A DNA stretch of 32,761 nucleotides from Lentisphaerota bacterium (GCA_016873635.1 VGWJ01000035.1:1-32761); one strand, 5' to 3'; positions 23,205 through 32,453 are shown, counted from the first letter of the stretch. Translations and numbers: made by a program. Notes: generated by a model not told the origin, from the sequence alone.

Positions 23205-25421
23205 ATGTCGAAGATCATAGCCGGCGCCGCGATCCGGGGCGCGCACAAGCTGGTGAAGCGGGCCGAGACGGCGCTGGCCGAGGCCATCGCGCAGAAGGGC
23301 GAGGACGCCGCGGTCGAGTACCCGAACACGGCGTACTACCTGCCGATCATGCTCCTCTTCCTGGGGCAGCGCGTGAAGAAGCTGGGCGATCTGGAGGAGT
23401 CTCTGGCCGAAGCCCGCAAACTGCTCCCCGAGGTCCCGAGCGACGAAGTCTGGCTGCCTTACCTCGGCGACACCCTGGACGCCGGCGTGGCGACCCTGAT
23501 CGCGGAAGAGACCATCGAGGCCCTGAAGTACGCTGTCGGCCCCGGCCCGGCCGGGGGGTTGTGGCTCGGCTTCACCGACGACGCCACGCTGCGGCTGCAG
23601 GGCATCAAGCTGGTGGACGGACGGATGCCGGGATTCGCGGCGATTGTGGGCAGGACCGGGACGAACCGGGAAGCCGTGGACCTGGTGCGCGGCCTGCAGG
23701 AACGGAACATCCTGGTCTTCATGGCCGGCCACTCGGGCGGGCGGGCCATCGCCGAACAGCTTGCCGAGGAAGGGATCCAGATGGACTGGAACACGTTCCT
23801 GGTTCCCTACGGCAAGGAGATCACGGCGGCCGTGCACTCGCTTAACTTCGCCGCGCGTTCCGCCATGACGTTCGGCGGCATCGAGCCGGGCGACATGCAG
23901 GCGGCGCGCAGGATCCTGCTCTACAACAAAAACCGTGTGCGCGCCTTCGTGCTGGCTCTGGATTCGGACCCGGACACGCCCAAGGATCAGCTCATCAGCG
24001 ACGAGAAGTACGCTACCGCGGCCGGCGCGATCAACTTCGGATTCCCCGTGATTTCCGACGTTGATATTCCCCAGATTCTGCCCACCGGCATCTGCACCTA
24101 CGAGCACGTGGTCGCGAACGTCCCCCTGGCCGAAATCATTACCCGCTCGGCCGAGGTCCGGGGTCTGACAATCAAGATCGAGAAGATCCCGATCCCGGTG
24201 CCCTACGGCGCGGGATTCGAAGGCGAACGCGTGCGCAGGGAGGACATGTTCGTCGAGTTCGGCGGGAAGTACACCGATGCCTTCGAGCTGCTGCGAATGA
24301 AACATCCGGCCGAGGTGGAGGACGGGAAGATCGAGGTGGTCGGTCCGGAAATCGATGCGATGGAGCAGGGAAAGGCCTATCCCCTCGCCATCCTCGTGGA
24401 CGTGGCCGGCCGGCAGTTCCAGGAGGACTTCGAGTCCGTGGTGGAGCGGCGCATTCACGAGTTCATCTCGTGCGCGAACGGCATCTTCCACATGGGGCAG
24501 CGGGCGATCATCTGGCTCAGAATCAGCAAGGACGCGCAGCGCAAGGGCTTCAAGATCCGGCACTTCGGGGAGATCCTGGTCGCCAAGATCCACAATGAGT
24601 TCTCCACGATCATCGACCGCGTGCAGGTGAAGCTGATCACCGATGCGGAGGCCGTGAAGAAGCCGATGGAAGAGGCGCGGGCCGTCTACAGCCAGCGGGA
24701 CGACCGCATCGCCGGAATGACGGACGAGGACGTGGAGGATTTCTACTCGTGCGTGCTGTGCCAGTCGTATGCGCCCAACCACGTGTGCATCGTGACGCCG
24801 GAGCGCCTGGGGCTGTGCGGCGCGTACACCTGGCTCGACTGCAAGGCTTCGCACCAGATCAACGCGCACGGGCCGAACGAGCCGGTCAAGAAGGGGGAAT
24901 GCCTGGACCCGGTGCGGGGCCAGTGGAAGAACATCAACGACTACATCAATGTGAAGTCGAACGGCAACCTGGAGCGGTTCAACGCCTACTCGATCCTCGA
25001 GGAGCCGATGACCTCCTGCGGCTGTTTCGAGTGCATCTGCGCCATTGTTCCCGAGGCCAACGGCGTCCTGATCGTGGACCGCGACTACACGGGCATGACG
25101 CCCGTCGGGATGAAGTTCTCGACGCTGGCCGGCCAGATCGGCGGCGGGACGCAGACGCCGGGCTTCGTGGGCATCGGCAAGCTGTATATATCGAGCCCCA
25201 AGTTCATCTCGGCCGAGGGCGGCATCGAGCGCGTGGTCTGGATGCCCAAGGCGCTGAAGGAGGAGGTCGCCGGCCGGCTGCAGGAGCGGCTGAAGAAAAT
25301 CGGCAGGGAAGATCTGCTCGACAAGATCGCGACGGAGGAAGACGCGGAGACGCCGGACCAGCTCCTGGAATACCTGCGGAAGGCGGGGCATCCGGCGCTG
25401 CGCATGGACCCGCTGCTGTGA
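23205..25421 (+). CDS. acsB: acetyl-CoA synthase (CODH/ACS alpha subunit)
   Basis: A 738-residue enzyme that condenses a methyl group, CO and CoA into acetyl-CoA. It is the full-length bacterial form with the N-terminal CODH-contacting domain, absent from archaeal CdhC. A-cluster ligands are Cys516, Cys519, Cys528 and Cys538 in SCVLCQSYAPNHVC...LGLCGAYTWLDC, and the distal nickel site Cys605-Gly-Cys607 in TSCGCFEC. These lie 10 residues beyond the Moorella thermoacetica numbering, which shows a colinear protein. GAGGAGG sits 6-12 nt before the ATG. It is flanked by cooS and acsC in the operon. Confidence 0.97.
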   Translation: MSKIIAGAAIRGAHKLVKRAETALAEAIAQKGEDAAVEYPNTAYYLPIMLLFLGQRVKKLGDLEESLAEARKLLPEVPSDEVWLPYLGDTLDAGVATLIAEETIEALKYAVGPGPAGGLWLGFTDDATLRLQGIKLVDGRMPGFAAIVGRTGTNREAVDLVRGLQERNILVFMAGHSGGRAIAEQLAEEGIQMDWNTFLVPYGKEITAAVHSLNFAARSAMTFGGIEPGDMQAARRILLYNKNRVRAFVLALDSDPDTPKDQLISDEKYATAAGAINFGFPVISDVDIPQILPTGICTYEHVVANVPLAEIITRSAEVRGLTIKIEKIPIPVPYGAGFEGERVRREDMFVEFGGKYTDAFELLRMKHPAEVEDGKIEVVGPEIDAMEQGKAYPLAILVDVAGRQFQEDFESVVERRIHEFISCANGIFHMGQRAIIWLRISKDAQRKGFKIRHFGEILVAKIHNEFSTIIDRVQVKLITDAEAVKKPMEEARAVYSQRDDRIAGMTDEDVEDFYSCVLCQSYAPNHVCIVTPERLGLCGAYTWLDCKASHQINAHGPNEPVKKGECLDPVRGQWKNINDYINVKSNGNLERFNAYSILEEPMTSCGCFECICAIVPEANGVLIVDRDYTGMTPVGMKFSTLAGQIGGGTQTPGFVGIGKLYISSPKFISAEGGIERVVWMPKALKEEVAGRLQERLKKIGREDLLDKIATEEDAETPDQLLEYLRKAGHPALRMDPLL

Positions 25422-25461
25422 GGGAGAAGGTTCCGGTCGCGGAGCGACAGGGAGGTAAGCG

Positions 25462-26811
25462 ATGCCATTGACCGCCATGCAAGTATACAAGAACCTGCCC
25501 AAGAGCCATGCCAACTGCGGAGACTGCGGTTTCCCGACGTGCATGGCGTTCGCCATGCAGGTCGCGGCCAAGCAGAAGGCGATTACGGACTGCCCGCATC
25601 TTTCCGAGGAATCCAAGGGCGCGATGGCGGACGCTTCGGCGCCGCCCATGAAGCTCGTGCGCATCGGTCCGCCGGGCGAAGCGGGCGTGGAAATCGGGCA
25701 GGAAACGGTCATGTTCCGGCACGAGGAGAAGTTCCGCAAGCCGCCGGCGCTTGCCGTCACAATCGCGGCTTCGCTGTCGGATGAGGAGGCGCTGGCCCGC
25801 CTGGAACGGATCAACGCGGCGGTCTTTACCCGGGTGGGAGAGGAGATCGGCGTGCGCCTGGCGGCGGTCGATCTGGAGGGCCTGTCCGCGGGCGCCGCGG
25901 CGGCGCGCGTGAAGGCCCTGGCCGGCAAGAGCCGCGCGCCCCTGGTCCTGATGTCCGCAAGCCCCGCCGCGCTGGCCGGGGCGGCGAAGGCCGTCGCCGA
26001 CAGGAAGCCGCTGATCTATCGGGCGTCGGGATCCGATGCCGAAGCCGTGATCGGGATTGCCGCGGAGAACAAGTGTCCCCTGGCGGTCCATGCGGACTCC
26101 CTGGAGGCCCTGGCGGACCTGGCGAAGGCCGCGAAGGACAGGGGCGTCGAAGACATCCTCCTCTCCTTCGACGGCCGGGATACGGCCCGCAGCATCCGCG
26201 AGATCACGCGCGCCCGGCGGGCGGCCCTGAAGAAAGGCTTCCGCGCGCTGGGCTATCCCGCCATGGTGGACGTGGCCGTGGACGATCCCCTCAAGGAAAC
26301 GGTCCTGGCCGGCACGTTCGCGGCCAAGTACGCCGGCGTCATCCTCCTCAACGGCCTGGACGGCGCCGAGCTGCTTCCCGTGCTCACGACCATCCAGAAC
26401 ATCTATACCGACCCGCAGGTTCCGAACACGGTGGAAGCCAAGCTGTACGAGATCGGCAACGTCAACGAGAATTCGCCGGTGATGTTCACGACGAACTTCT
26501 CTCTGACCTACTTCTGCGTCGAGGGCGAAGTGGAGCGCAGCAAGATGCCCAGCTACGTCTGCGTGGTGGATACCGAAGGCCTGGGCGTGCTGAACGCGTA
26601 CGCGGGAGACAAGCTCTCGCCGGAGAAAGTCGTGAAGACGCTGCAGGCGCAGAAGGTGGCGGACAGAGTCAGGCACCGCAAGCTGATCATTCCCGGACTT
26701 CTGCCGTCTTTCCGCGCCGAGATCGAGGACATCTCGGAGTGGAAAGAAGTCATCATCGGGCCGGAGAACGCGAGCGGCATTCCCGCGTTTCTGACGGCAA
26801 ACTGGAAATAG
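25462..26811 (+). CDS. acsC: corrinoid iron-sulfur protein, large subunit
   Basis: A 449-residue subunit. The N-terminal [4Fe-4S] domain has Cys19, Cys22, Cys27 and Cys44 (NCGDCGFPTC...DC). A TIM-barrel domain follows (about 90-320). The C-terminal cobalamin-binding domain (about 330-449) ends in IPAFLTANWK. With AcsD it carries the methyl group as methyl-cob(III)amide from AcsE to AcsB, and the cluster supplies electrons for reactivation of oxidised cobalt. Length is normal. It lies 40 nt after acsB and 24 nt before the activator gene. Confidence 0.96.
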   Translation: MPLTAMQVYKNLPKSHANCGDCGFPTCMAFAMQVAAKQKAITDCPHLSEESKGAMADASAPPMKLVRIGPPGEAGVEIGQETVMFRHEEKFRKPPALAVTIAASLSDEEALARLERINAAVFTRVGEEIGVRLAAVDLEGLSAGAAAARVKALAGKSRAPLVLMSASPAALAGAAKAVADRKPLIYRASGSDAEAVIGIAAENKCPLAVHADSLEALADLAKAAKDRGVEDILLSFDGRDTARSIREITRARRAALKKGFRALGYPAMVDVAVDDPLKETVLAGTFAAKYAGVILLNGLDGAELLPVLTTIQNIYTDPQVPNTVEAKLYEIGNVNENSPVMFTTNFSLTYFCVEGEVERSKMPSYVCVVDTEGLGVLNAYAGDKLSPEKVVKTLQAQKVADRVRHRKLIIPGLLPSFRAEIEDISEWKEVIIGPENASGIPAFLTANWK

Positions 26812-26835
26812 CGGTTCTCTCCGGGACGACGCCGT

Positions 26836-28761
26836 ATGCCTGCCCACACGGTAGCTTTCCTGCCTCTCAGCAAGACGGTCACGGTTCCGGCGGGCGTCAG
26901 CCTGCTGGAGGCCGCCGGGATGGCGGGCATTGTCATCAACAGCGTGTGCGGCGGCGACGGGATCTGCGGCCGCTGCAAGATGATCATCCGGGAGGGACAC
27001 GTCGGCGGCGGAACCACGATGCTGCTGACGCGCGAGGAAATCCGGCAGGGAATGGTGCTGGCGTGCCAGAGCTACGTGCGCGGCGACATCGTCGTCGAGA
27101 TCCCGGAGGAGACGCGGGCCGCCGAAAAGATCGTCGTGGACGAAGATGCGCAGCGGTTCCGCGCGTTCCGGCCGGGCATCACCCCGAAACGCTATGCCCG
27201 GTCCCCGCTGGTGCGGCGGGTCTTTCTGCGGCTGGACCGGCCGAGCATGGACGACAACCTGGCCGACCGGCAGCGCGTCCAGAAAGCGCTTGCCGAGCGG
27301 GCCGGCACACCCTCGACGCAGATGGGCCTGAAGATCCTCCGCCGGCTCCCCGACATCCTGCGGGAAGGCGGCTATGCGGTCACGGCCACGATCGGAAGAC
27401 GGCGCGATGTGGCCGAGATCATGGACATCGAGCCCGGCAACACGTCCGAGAAGAACTACATCGTCGTGGTGGACGTGGGCACCTCGACCGTCGTGGCGCA
27501 TCTTGTGGACGCGGTCCGATCGGCCACGGTGGACGCGCAGGCCTGCTTCAATTCCCAGTCCGTGTACGGCCGCGAGGTGACGGCCCGCATGATCGTGGCG
27601 GAGAAACGGGGTGCGGAGCCGCTCCAGCAGGCCCTCGTGGCCGACATCAACCAGCTCGTCTCCACCCTTGCGTCGCGCAACGGCGTGCGCGCCAGGGACA
27701 TCACGGCCGCCGTGTGCTCCGGCAACACGACGATGATGCACTTCCTGCTCGGGCTTCCGACCGGGAACATCCGGCGCGCGCCCTTCATCGCGGTCAGCAC
27801 GGACTCTCCCCCTTTCCGGGCGGCGGAGGTGGGGATCAAGATCAACCCGCGCGGGCTGCTGTTCACGATCCCCGGCATCGGCAGCTGGGTGGGCGGGGAC
27901 CTGACGGCCGGGATTCTGGCCACCGGCCTGCATCAGCGCGAGGAAGTCACCATGCTCATCGACGTGGGCACCAACGGGGAGATCATCATCGGCAACAGGG
28001 ACTGGCTGACGGCCTGTTCGGCGTCGACGGGGCCGGCCCTGGAGGGCGCCGGCGTCAAGTGCGGGATGATCGCCGAGAAGGGGGCCGTCGAGCAGGTGTA
28101 TGTGGAAGACGGGCAGATCCGGTGCAAGGTGGTCGGGAATGTTCCGCCGTCGGGCATCTGCGGTTCGGGCATCATCGATCTGCTGGCCGTGCTGGTGGAC
28201 CGGGGCATCGTCGACCGGGCGGGGACGTTCGTCGAGGGCCGCGATCCGGCGCTCCGGTTCCGGGACGGGCTGGGAGAATTTGTGCTGGCCCGCGCCGCGC
28301 ACGACCGCGGGGCGGACGGCGGCGACGGCCGCGAGGTTTATGTCACGCAGGAAGACGTCCGCAATATCGTCACGGCCAAGGCGGCGGTCTTTGCCGCCGT
28401 CAAGATCATGCTGGACCGCCTCAGCCTCGCCGTTTCCGACGTGAAGAGAATTTTCCTGGCGGGCGGATTCGGGAGCTACATCAACCGGCGCAACGCGATC
28501 CGGATCGGGCTCCTGCCGGATATTCCGGTTTCGAGCATCCAGTACGTGGGCAACACGTCCATCTGGGGGGCGTCCCTGGCCGCGCTCTCCGCGGAGGCGT
28601 ATGACGCGCTGGGGGACATCCGGCGGAAGACGACGTATTATGACCTGATGGGAAGCCCCGACTACGTTGAGCAGTTCAGGCGGGCGATGTTCCTGCCGCA
28701 CACGGATATCGAGCTGTTCCCGTCGGTGGTCGAAGAGGCGGAGGCGGCGGCGACGCGCTGA
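26836..28761 (+). CDS. acsV: ASKHA-type reductive activator of the corrinoid protein (RACo-like)
   Basis: A 641-residue protein. A plant-type [2Fe-2S] domain has Cys38, Cys44, Cys47 and Cys77 (SVCGGDGICGRC...LACQS). After a linker domain comes an actin-like ATPase region with VVDVGTSTVVAHLVD and MLIDVGTNGEIIIG phosphate loops, GNTTMMHFLLG, GICGSGIIDLLAVL and IFLAGGFGSYINRRNAIRIG. RACo-type proteins use ATP to drive electron transfer to the inactive Co(II) corrinoid. Its place right after acsC fits. The ATG at 26836 follows only a weak ribosome binding site. Confidence 0.92.
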   Translation: MPAHTVAFLPLSKTVTVPAGVSLLEAAGMAGIVINSVCGGDGICGRCKMIIREGHVGGGTTMLLTREEIRQGMVLACQSYVRGDIVVEIPEETRAAEKIVVDEDAQRFRAFRPGITPKRYARSPLVRRVFLRLDRPSMDDNLADRQRVQKALAERAGTPSTQMGLKILRRLPDILREGGYAVTATIGRRRDVAEIMDIEPGNTSEKNYIVVVDVGTSTVVAHLVDAVRSATVDAQACFNSQSVYGREVTARMIVAEKRGAEPLQQALVADINQLVSTLASRNGVRARDITAAVCSGNTTMMHFLLGLPTGNIRRAPFIAVSTDSPPFRAAEVGIKINPRGLLFTIPGIGSWVGGDLTAGILATGLHQREEVTMLIDVGTNGEIIIGNRDWLTACSASTGPALEGAGVKCGMIAEKGAVEQVYVEDGQIRCKVVGNVPPSGICGSGIIDLLAVLVDRGIVDRAGTFVEGRDPALRFRDGLGEFVLARAAHDRGADGGDGREVYVTQEDVRNIVTAKAAVFAAVKIMLDRLSLAVSDVKRIFLAGGFGSYINRRNAIRIGLLPDIPVSSIQYVGNTSIWGASLAALSAEAYDALGDIRRKTTYYDLMGSPDYVEQFRRAMFLPHTDIELFPSVVEEAEAAATR

Positions 28762-28819
28762 ACGCCGCGCGCCGTCGCGGAGAAAGCCGAGCGGCTGAGG
28801 CCGCGGAGGAGGACGTTCC

Positions 28820-29587
28820 ATGGCGCGCGTCATCGTGGTGACGGGCAAAGGGGGAACGGGAAAAACCGTTGCTTCCGCGCTCATCGTGAAGCATCTGAAG
28901 GAACACGCGCGGGGTCCGATTCTGGCGCTGGACGCGGACCCGGACTGCGACCTGGGCTCGGTCCTGGGCTTGAAAGTCGAAAGCACGATCGGCGACCTCC
29001 GCGAAGACACGCTGAAGAGAATCAAGGATCTGCCCGCCGGCCTGTCCAAGACCAGCTACATCGAGGCGGGTCTGCACCAGGTCATCACCGAGGCGGAGAA
29101 AGTGGACCTGATCACGATGGGCCGCGCGGAAGGCCCCGGCTGCTACTGCTACATCAACAGCATCCTGCGCAAGTTCGCCGACGACCTGCAGGCGGCGTAC
29201 GAGTGGGTGGTGATGGACAACGAGGCCGGGCTCGAGCACCTGAGCCGGCGCACGGCGTCGCACGTGGACCACCTGATCGTCATGGTAAGCCGGGATCCGC
29301 TCTCGGTGGACTGCGCGGAACGGATCGTGACGCTCGTGTCGGATCTGAAGAACGACGTGCGGCGGAAGCACGTGCTCTTCAACGGGGTGGACGAGGCCCG
29401 GGCGGCCGCGATCGAGGCAAGAATCGCCCCCCTGGGCCTGGAGCGGCTGGGCGTGCTCCCGTTCGACCCGGCCGTGGAAACGTGCGTCGGCGAGCGCCGC
29501 TCGCTGTTCGAACTTCATACCGGGCCGGCGGCGGCCCGCATCGCGGAAATCATGCGCAAGATGGAGGAGCCGAAGCCATGCAAGTAG
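28820..29587 (+). CDS. acsF: second CooC-like ATPase, likely AcsF for ACS nickel insertion
   Basis: A 255-residue P-loop ATPase of the CooC/AcsF group: Walker A TGKGGTGKT (residues 8-16), ALDADPDCDLG, and Cys108/Cys110 in GPGCYCYIN. The P-loop has Thr where CooC has Val, and the protein is clearly not a recent duplicate of the one at 20374. In M. thermoacetica AcsF matures the A-cluster of ACS and CooC matures CODH; the position next to acsV and acsD makes the AcsF role likely. GGAGGAGGA sits just before the ATG. Its end overlaps the acsD start by 10 nt. Confidence 0.88.
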   Translation: MARVIVVTGKGGTGKTVASALIVKHLKEHARGPILALDADPDCDLGSVLGLKVESTIGDLREDTLKRIKDLPAGLSKTSYIEAGLHQVITEAEKVDLITMGRAEGPGCYCYINSILRKFADDLQAAYEWVVMDNEAGLEHLSRRTASHVDHLIVMVSRDPLSVDCAERIVTLVSDLKNDVRRKHVLFNGVDEARAAAIEARIAPLGLERLGVLPFDPAVETCVGERRSLFELHTGPAAARIAEIMRKMEEPKPCK

Positions 29588-30540
29588 CTGACGTGACGGA
29601 GAAGTGGACGAACCGGATCAACACGGTAACCCTGGGCGCGACGCGCGAGCAGGGAGGGACGCGGGGCCGCACCGTGACGGTGGGCGGGGAAACGACGCTG
29701 CCGTTCCTGACCTTCGAGGGCGAGATTCCGAACCGGCCGGCGATCGCCGGCCTGGTGGCTGATGTCGTTCCCGACGGCTGGCCCGATGTTCTGACGGCAG
29801 CCGTCGGCGACGCGATCCGGTCGCCGGCGGCGTGGGCGCGGCGCTGCGTGGACGACCTCGGCGTTGACCTGATCTGCCTCAAGCTCCTCGGGGCGGACCC
29901 GTCGGGCCGCAACCTGCCCCCCGGCGAATGCGCGAAAGCCGTCCGCGCGGTGCTCGAAGCCGTGGACGTTCCGTTGATCATCTGGGGTTGCGGGGATGAA
30001 AACAAGGACAACGAGGTGCTGCCGGAGTGCTCCCAGGCGGCCCGGGGCGAAAACTGCCTGCTGGGCTCGGCCACCGAGAAGAACTACCGGACCATGGCGG
30101 CGATCGGCCAGGCCGACAAGCACAAGCTCATCGGCGAAGCGCCGGTGGATATCAACATCGCCAAACAGGTCAACATATTGCTGCAGGACGCGGGCTTCGA
30201 CCTGAACGACGTGGTCATGAACCAGGTGACCGCGGCGCTCGGGTACGGCTTCGACTATGTGTACACGATCTTCGAGCGCGTGCGGATCGCGGGGCTCAAG
30301 GGCGACAGGCACATGGCGCTGCCCCAGATCGCCAACGTGGGCTGGGAGGCGTGGAAGGTGAAGGAAGCGCTGGCGGACGAAGACGTGCTGCCCGGGTGGG
30401 GCAAGCTCAAGGAACGCGGCCCGCGCTGGGAAGCCGCGACAGCCGCCGGATACCTGCAGGCCGGAGCGGACATCATCGTGCTGGCGCATCCCGACGCCAT
30501 CAAGGTGACGCGCGAAAGCATCGGGGAACTGATGGGGTAG
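29578..30540 (+). CDS. acsD: corrinoid iron-sulfur protein, small subunit
   Basis: A 320-residue TIM-barrel subunit. Typical parts are LPFLTFEGEIPNRPAIAGLVAD, VDDLGVDLICLKLLGADPSG, IIWGCGDENKDNEVLPECSQ, NCLLGSATEKNYRTM, VDINIAKQVNILLQDAGF and the C-terminal DIIVLAHPDAIK. It pairs with AcsC to hold the corrinoid and docks AcsE. The ATG at 29578 lies inside the end of acsF (10-nt overlap), which implies coupled translation. A hairpin follows before acsE. Confidence 0.95.
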   Translation: MQVADVTEKWTNRINTVTLGATREQGGTRGRTVTVGGETTLPFLTFEGEIPNRPAIAGLVADVVPDGWPDVLTAAVGDAIRSPAAWARRCVDDLGVDLICLKLLGADPSGRNLPPGECAKAVRAVLEAVDVPLIIWGCGDENKDNEVLPECSQAARGENCLLGSATEKNYRTMAAIGQADKHKLIGEAPVDINIAKQVNILLQDAGFDLNDVVMNQVTAALGYGFDYVYTIFERVRIAGLKGDRHMALPQIANVGWEAWKVKEALADEDVLPGWGKLKERGPRWEAATAAGYLQAGADIIVLAHPDAIKVTRESIGELMG

Positions 30541-30541
30541 A

Positions 30542-30562
30542 AGGGGACGGCAGCCGTCCCTT
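30542..30562 (+). promoter_or_regulatory. intergenic hairpin between acsD and acsE
   Basis: GGGACGG (30544-30550) and CCGTCCC (30554-30560) pair, with two further outer pairs, just after the acsD stop. Only a short T pair follows, so it is more likely an RNA-processing or stability element within the operon than a terminator. Confidence 0.42.
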
Positions 30563-30603
30563 CCCTACCCCTGCCAACCCGCCGGAACAAGGAGGGAACA
30601 GAC

Positions 30604-31386
30604 ATGATACTGGTTGGAGAAAGGATCAACACCGGCTTCAAGGACATCAAGCAGGCGGTTCTCGACAAGGATCCCGGGCCGCTCCGGGAGTGGGCGCAAA
30701 AACAGGCTGCCGCCGGCGCGACCTACCTGGACGTGAACCTGGGAGCCGTCTCGGCCGACGCGGCCGTCATGTGCTGGATGATCGAGCAGGTCCAGAGCGT
30801 CGTGGAGACGCCGGTCTCGATCGACACCAACAAGGCGTCCATTCTCGCCGAGGCGATCAAGGTCTGCAACAAACCGCCGCTGATCAACTCCACAACCGCG
30901 GCTCAGGAGAAGCTGGACGCGTTCCTCCCGATCGCCGCCGAGCACAACGCCTCGATCATCGGGCTGTCCATAGACGAGACGGGCACCCCCAAGAGCGCCG
31001 ACGGGCGCGTGGAGAAGGCGGGCATGGTGCTGGCGGCGGCCACGGAGGCCGGAATCCCGCCGGAGCACGTTTTCCTGGACCCGATCGTGATGCCCCTGAA
31101 GTACATGCAGGACCAGATGCGCGAGATCCTGGAGGCGGTGCGTCAGTTCCGGCTGTTCTCGGATCCGCCGCCGCACATCATCTGCGGCCTGTCCAACGTG
31201 TCGAACGGCACCACGCACAAGAAGCTGATCAACCGCACCTTCCTGGTGATGGCCGTCGGCTGCGGGCTGGACGCGGCCATCTGCGACGTGACCGACGGCG
31301 ATCTCGTTGACGCCGCCAAGACGGCGGAGCTGGTCATGAACCGGGAGATCTACGCGGACTCGTACATCAAGCCCGCATCCGCATGA
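30604..31386 (+). CDS. acsE: methyl-THF:corrinoid iron-sulfur protein methyltransferase
   Basis: A 260-residue TIM barrel that moves the methyl group from methyl-THF to the cobalt of AcsCD. Pterin-binding features are MILVGERINTGF at the start, GATYLDVNLG, PVSIDTNKASIL, INSTTAAQEKL, and CGLSNVSNGTTHKKLINRTF carrying the catalytic Asn. Length is normal. The ATG at 30604 follows AAGGAGGGA. The stop overlaps the next gene's start by 4 nt (ATGA), so the DUF166-like protein is made with AcsE. Confidence 0.95.
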   Translation: MILVGERINTGFKDIKQAVLDKDPGPLREWAQKQAAAGATYLDVNLGAVSADAAVMCWMIEQVQSVVETPVSIDTNKASILAEAIKVCNKPPLINSTTAAQEKLDAFLPIAAEHNASIIGLSIDETGTPKSADGRVEKAGMVLAAATEAGIPPEHVFLDPIVMPLKYMQDQMREILEAVRQFRLFSDPPPHIICGLSNVSNGTTHKKLINRTFLVMAVGCGLDAAICDVTDGDLVDAAKTAELVMNREIYADSYIKPASA

Positions 31387-32453
31387 AGGCGCTGATCCTG
31401 TGCAGCGGCGGACGCGCCCGCCGGCGGAAGGACGTCCGGTACATACAGAAACTGGACACGCGCTTCGCGCGGCGCGTGCTCGTCAACCTGCGCGGCGAGC
31501 CGGGCGCCTGCGCTTCCTGCGGGCCGGACTGCAACCTCTGCCGCGAGCGCTACGCCGGGCGGTTCGGCCGGGACATCGCCGGCGCAGTGGAGTTTCCCGC
31601 CGTCCTGCCCTACCTGCTCGAGAATCCGCGCGCGCTGCTGCCGCGGGAAGTGCCGCCCCACGACGTCATCCTGGCCGTCGCGATTCATGAACAGATCCTG
31701 CTCGAGGCGGCCAGGACCTGCGGCCGGTGGGGCACGCGGGGCATCGTCGTGCCCCTGGAGGCGCCGGACTGGATCTCCGGCGCGGCGCGCGCCGAGATCC
31801 ACCGCGTCTGCGAGCGGCAGGGCGTGGAGGTTGCGTTCCCCAAGCCGTTCTGCGCGTTCATGCCGCCGCGCGGGAGCGTGCTGGCGCGCTTCCGCGAGCA
31901 TTTCCACGTGGGACGGCCGGACGTGAAGCTCACGATCGAAAAGGGCGCGATCACTGACGCCGAGGTGCGGGTCTCGGCGGCCTGCGGGGCCACGTACGCC
32001 GTCGCGCGCTGGCTGGCCGGCAGGAAACTCAGCGAGAATCTCGAGATCGAGGTGATCTCCAAGCGCTGGCACGCGTTTCCGTGCACGGCCAGCATGGAGC
32101 GCGACCCGGAACTGGACGACGAAACGCCGCTCCACGTGGCCGGCCAGGCGCACTACGCCATCCTGGCGCCTTACAAGCAGACCGTCGCCGGGCTGGAAAG
32201 CCCGCTGGTGACCTCGCCGCTGGGCAAGCTGGTGCAGCGTCCCATCCCGCCCGCGGAAAACCTGGCCCGCATAGACGAGGCCAAGGCGTTTGTCCTCGAC
32301 TCGCTCGCGGAAACCGGCTCGGTCACGTTGCGCGAACTTCGACAGTCGCGGCGCGTCTCCCCCGCGGCGCTCAACTCGGCCCTGCTCATCCTCAAGCGCG
32401 AAGGCCGCATCCGGTCGGACGGCGCGCGCATCTCCCGCGCCCCGCCCGTCTAG
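31383..32453 (+). CDS. DUF166-like Fe-S protein with C-terminal winged helix
   Basis: A 356-residue protein. An N-terminal nucleotide-fold-like start (MKALILCSGG) leads to a four-cysteine motif, Cys43, Cys46, Cys50 and Cys53 (CASCGPDCNLC), which suits an iron-sulfur cluster. The body resembles the DUF166 family (once mislabelled thymidylate synthase), known mostly from methanogens and CODH/ACS-containing bacteria; further Cys occur in FCAF, AACGATYAV and AFPCTAS. The last about 55 residues (LRELRQSRRVSPAALNSALLILKREGRI) form a helix-turn-helix-like winged domain. It starts inside the acsE stop (ATGA). Function is unknown; a redox or corrinoid-linked role, or a Fe-S sensor regulating the operon, are the two possibilities the sequence suggests. 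Confidence 0.82.
   Translation: MKALILCSGGRARRRKDVRYIQKLDTRFARRVLVNLRGEPGACASCGPDCNLCRERYAGRFGRDIAGAVEFPAVLPYLLENPRALLPREVPPHDVILAVAIHEQILLEAARTCGRWGTRGIVVPLEAPDWISGAARAEIHRVCERQGVEVAFPKPFCAFMPPRGSVLARFREHFHVGRPDVKLTIEKGAITDAEVRVSAACGATYAVARWLAGRKLSENLEIEVISKRWHAFPCTASMERDPELDDETPLHVAGQAHYAILAPYKQTVAGLESPLVTSPLGKLVQRPIPPAENLARIDEAKAFVLDSLAETGSVTLRELRQSRRVSPAALNSALLILKREGRIRSDGARISRAPPV

Noticed and set aside
25204-29049. Very long minus-strand open frame (over 1200 codons) opposite acsC and acsV
   Set aside because: Arg/His/Asp/Gly/Pro-rich shadow typical of high-GC DNA opposite real genes; the plus strand has unmistakable conserved genes.
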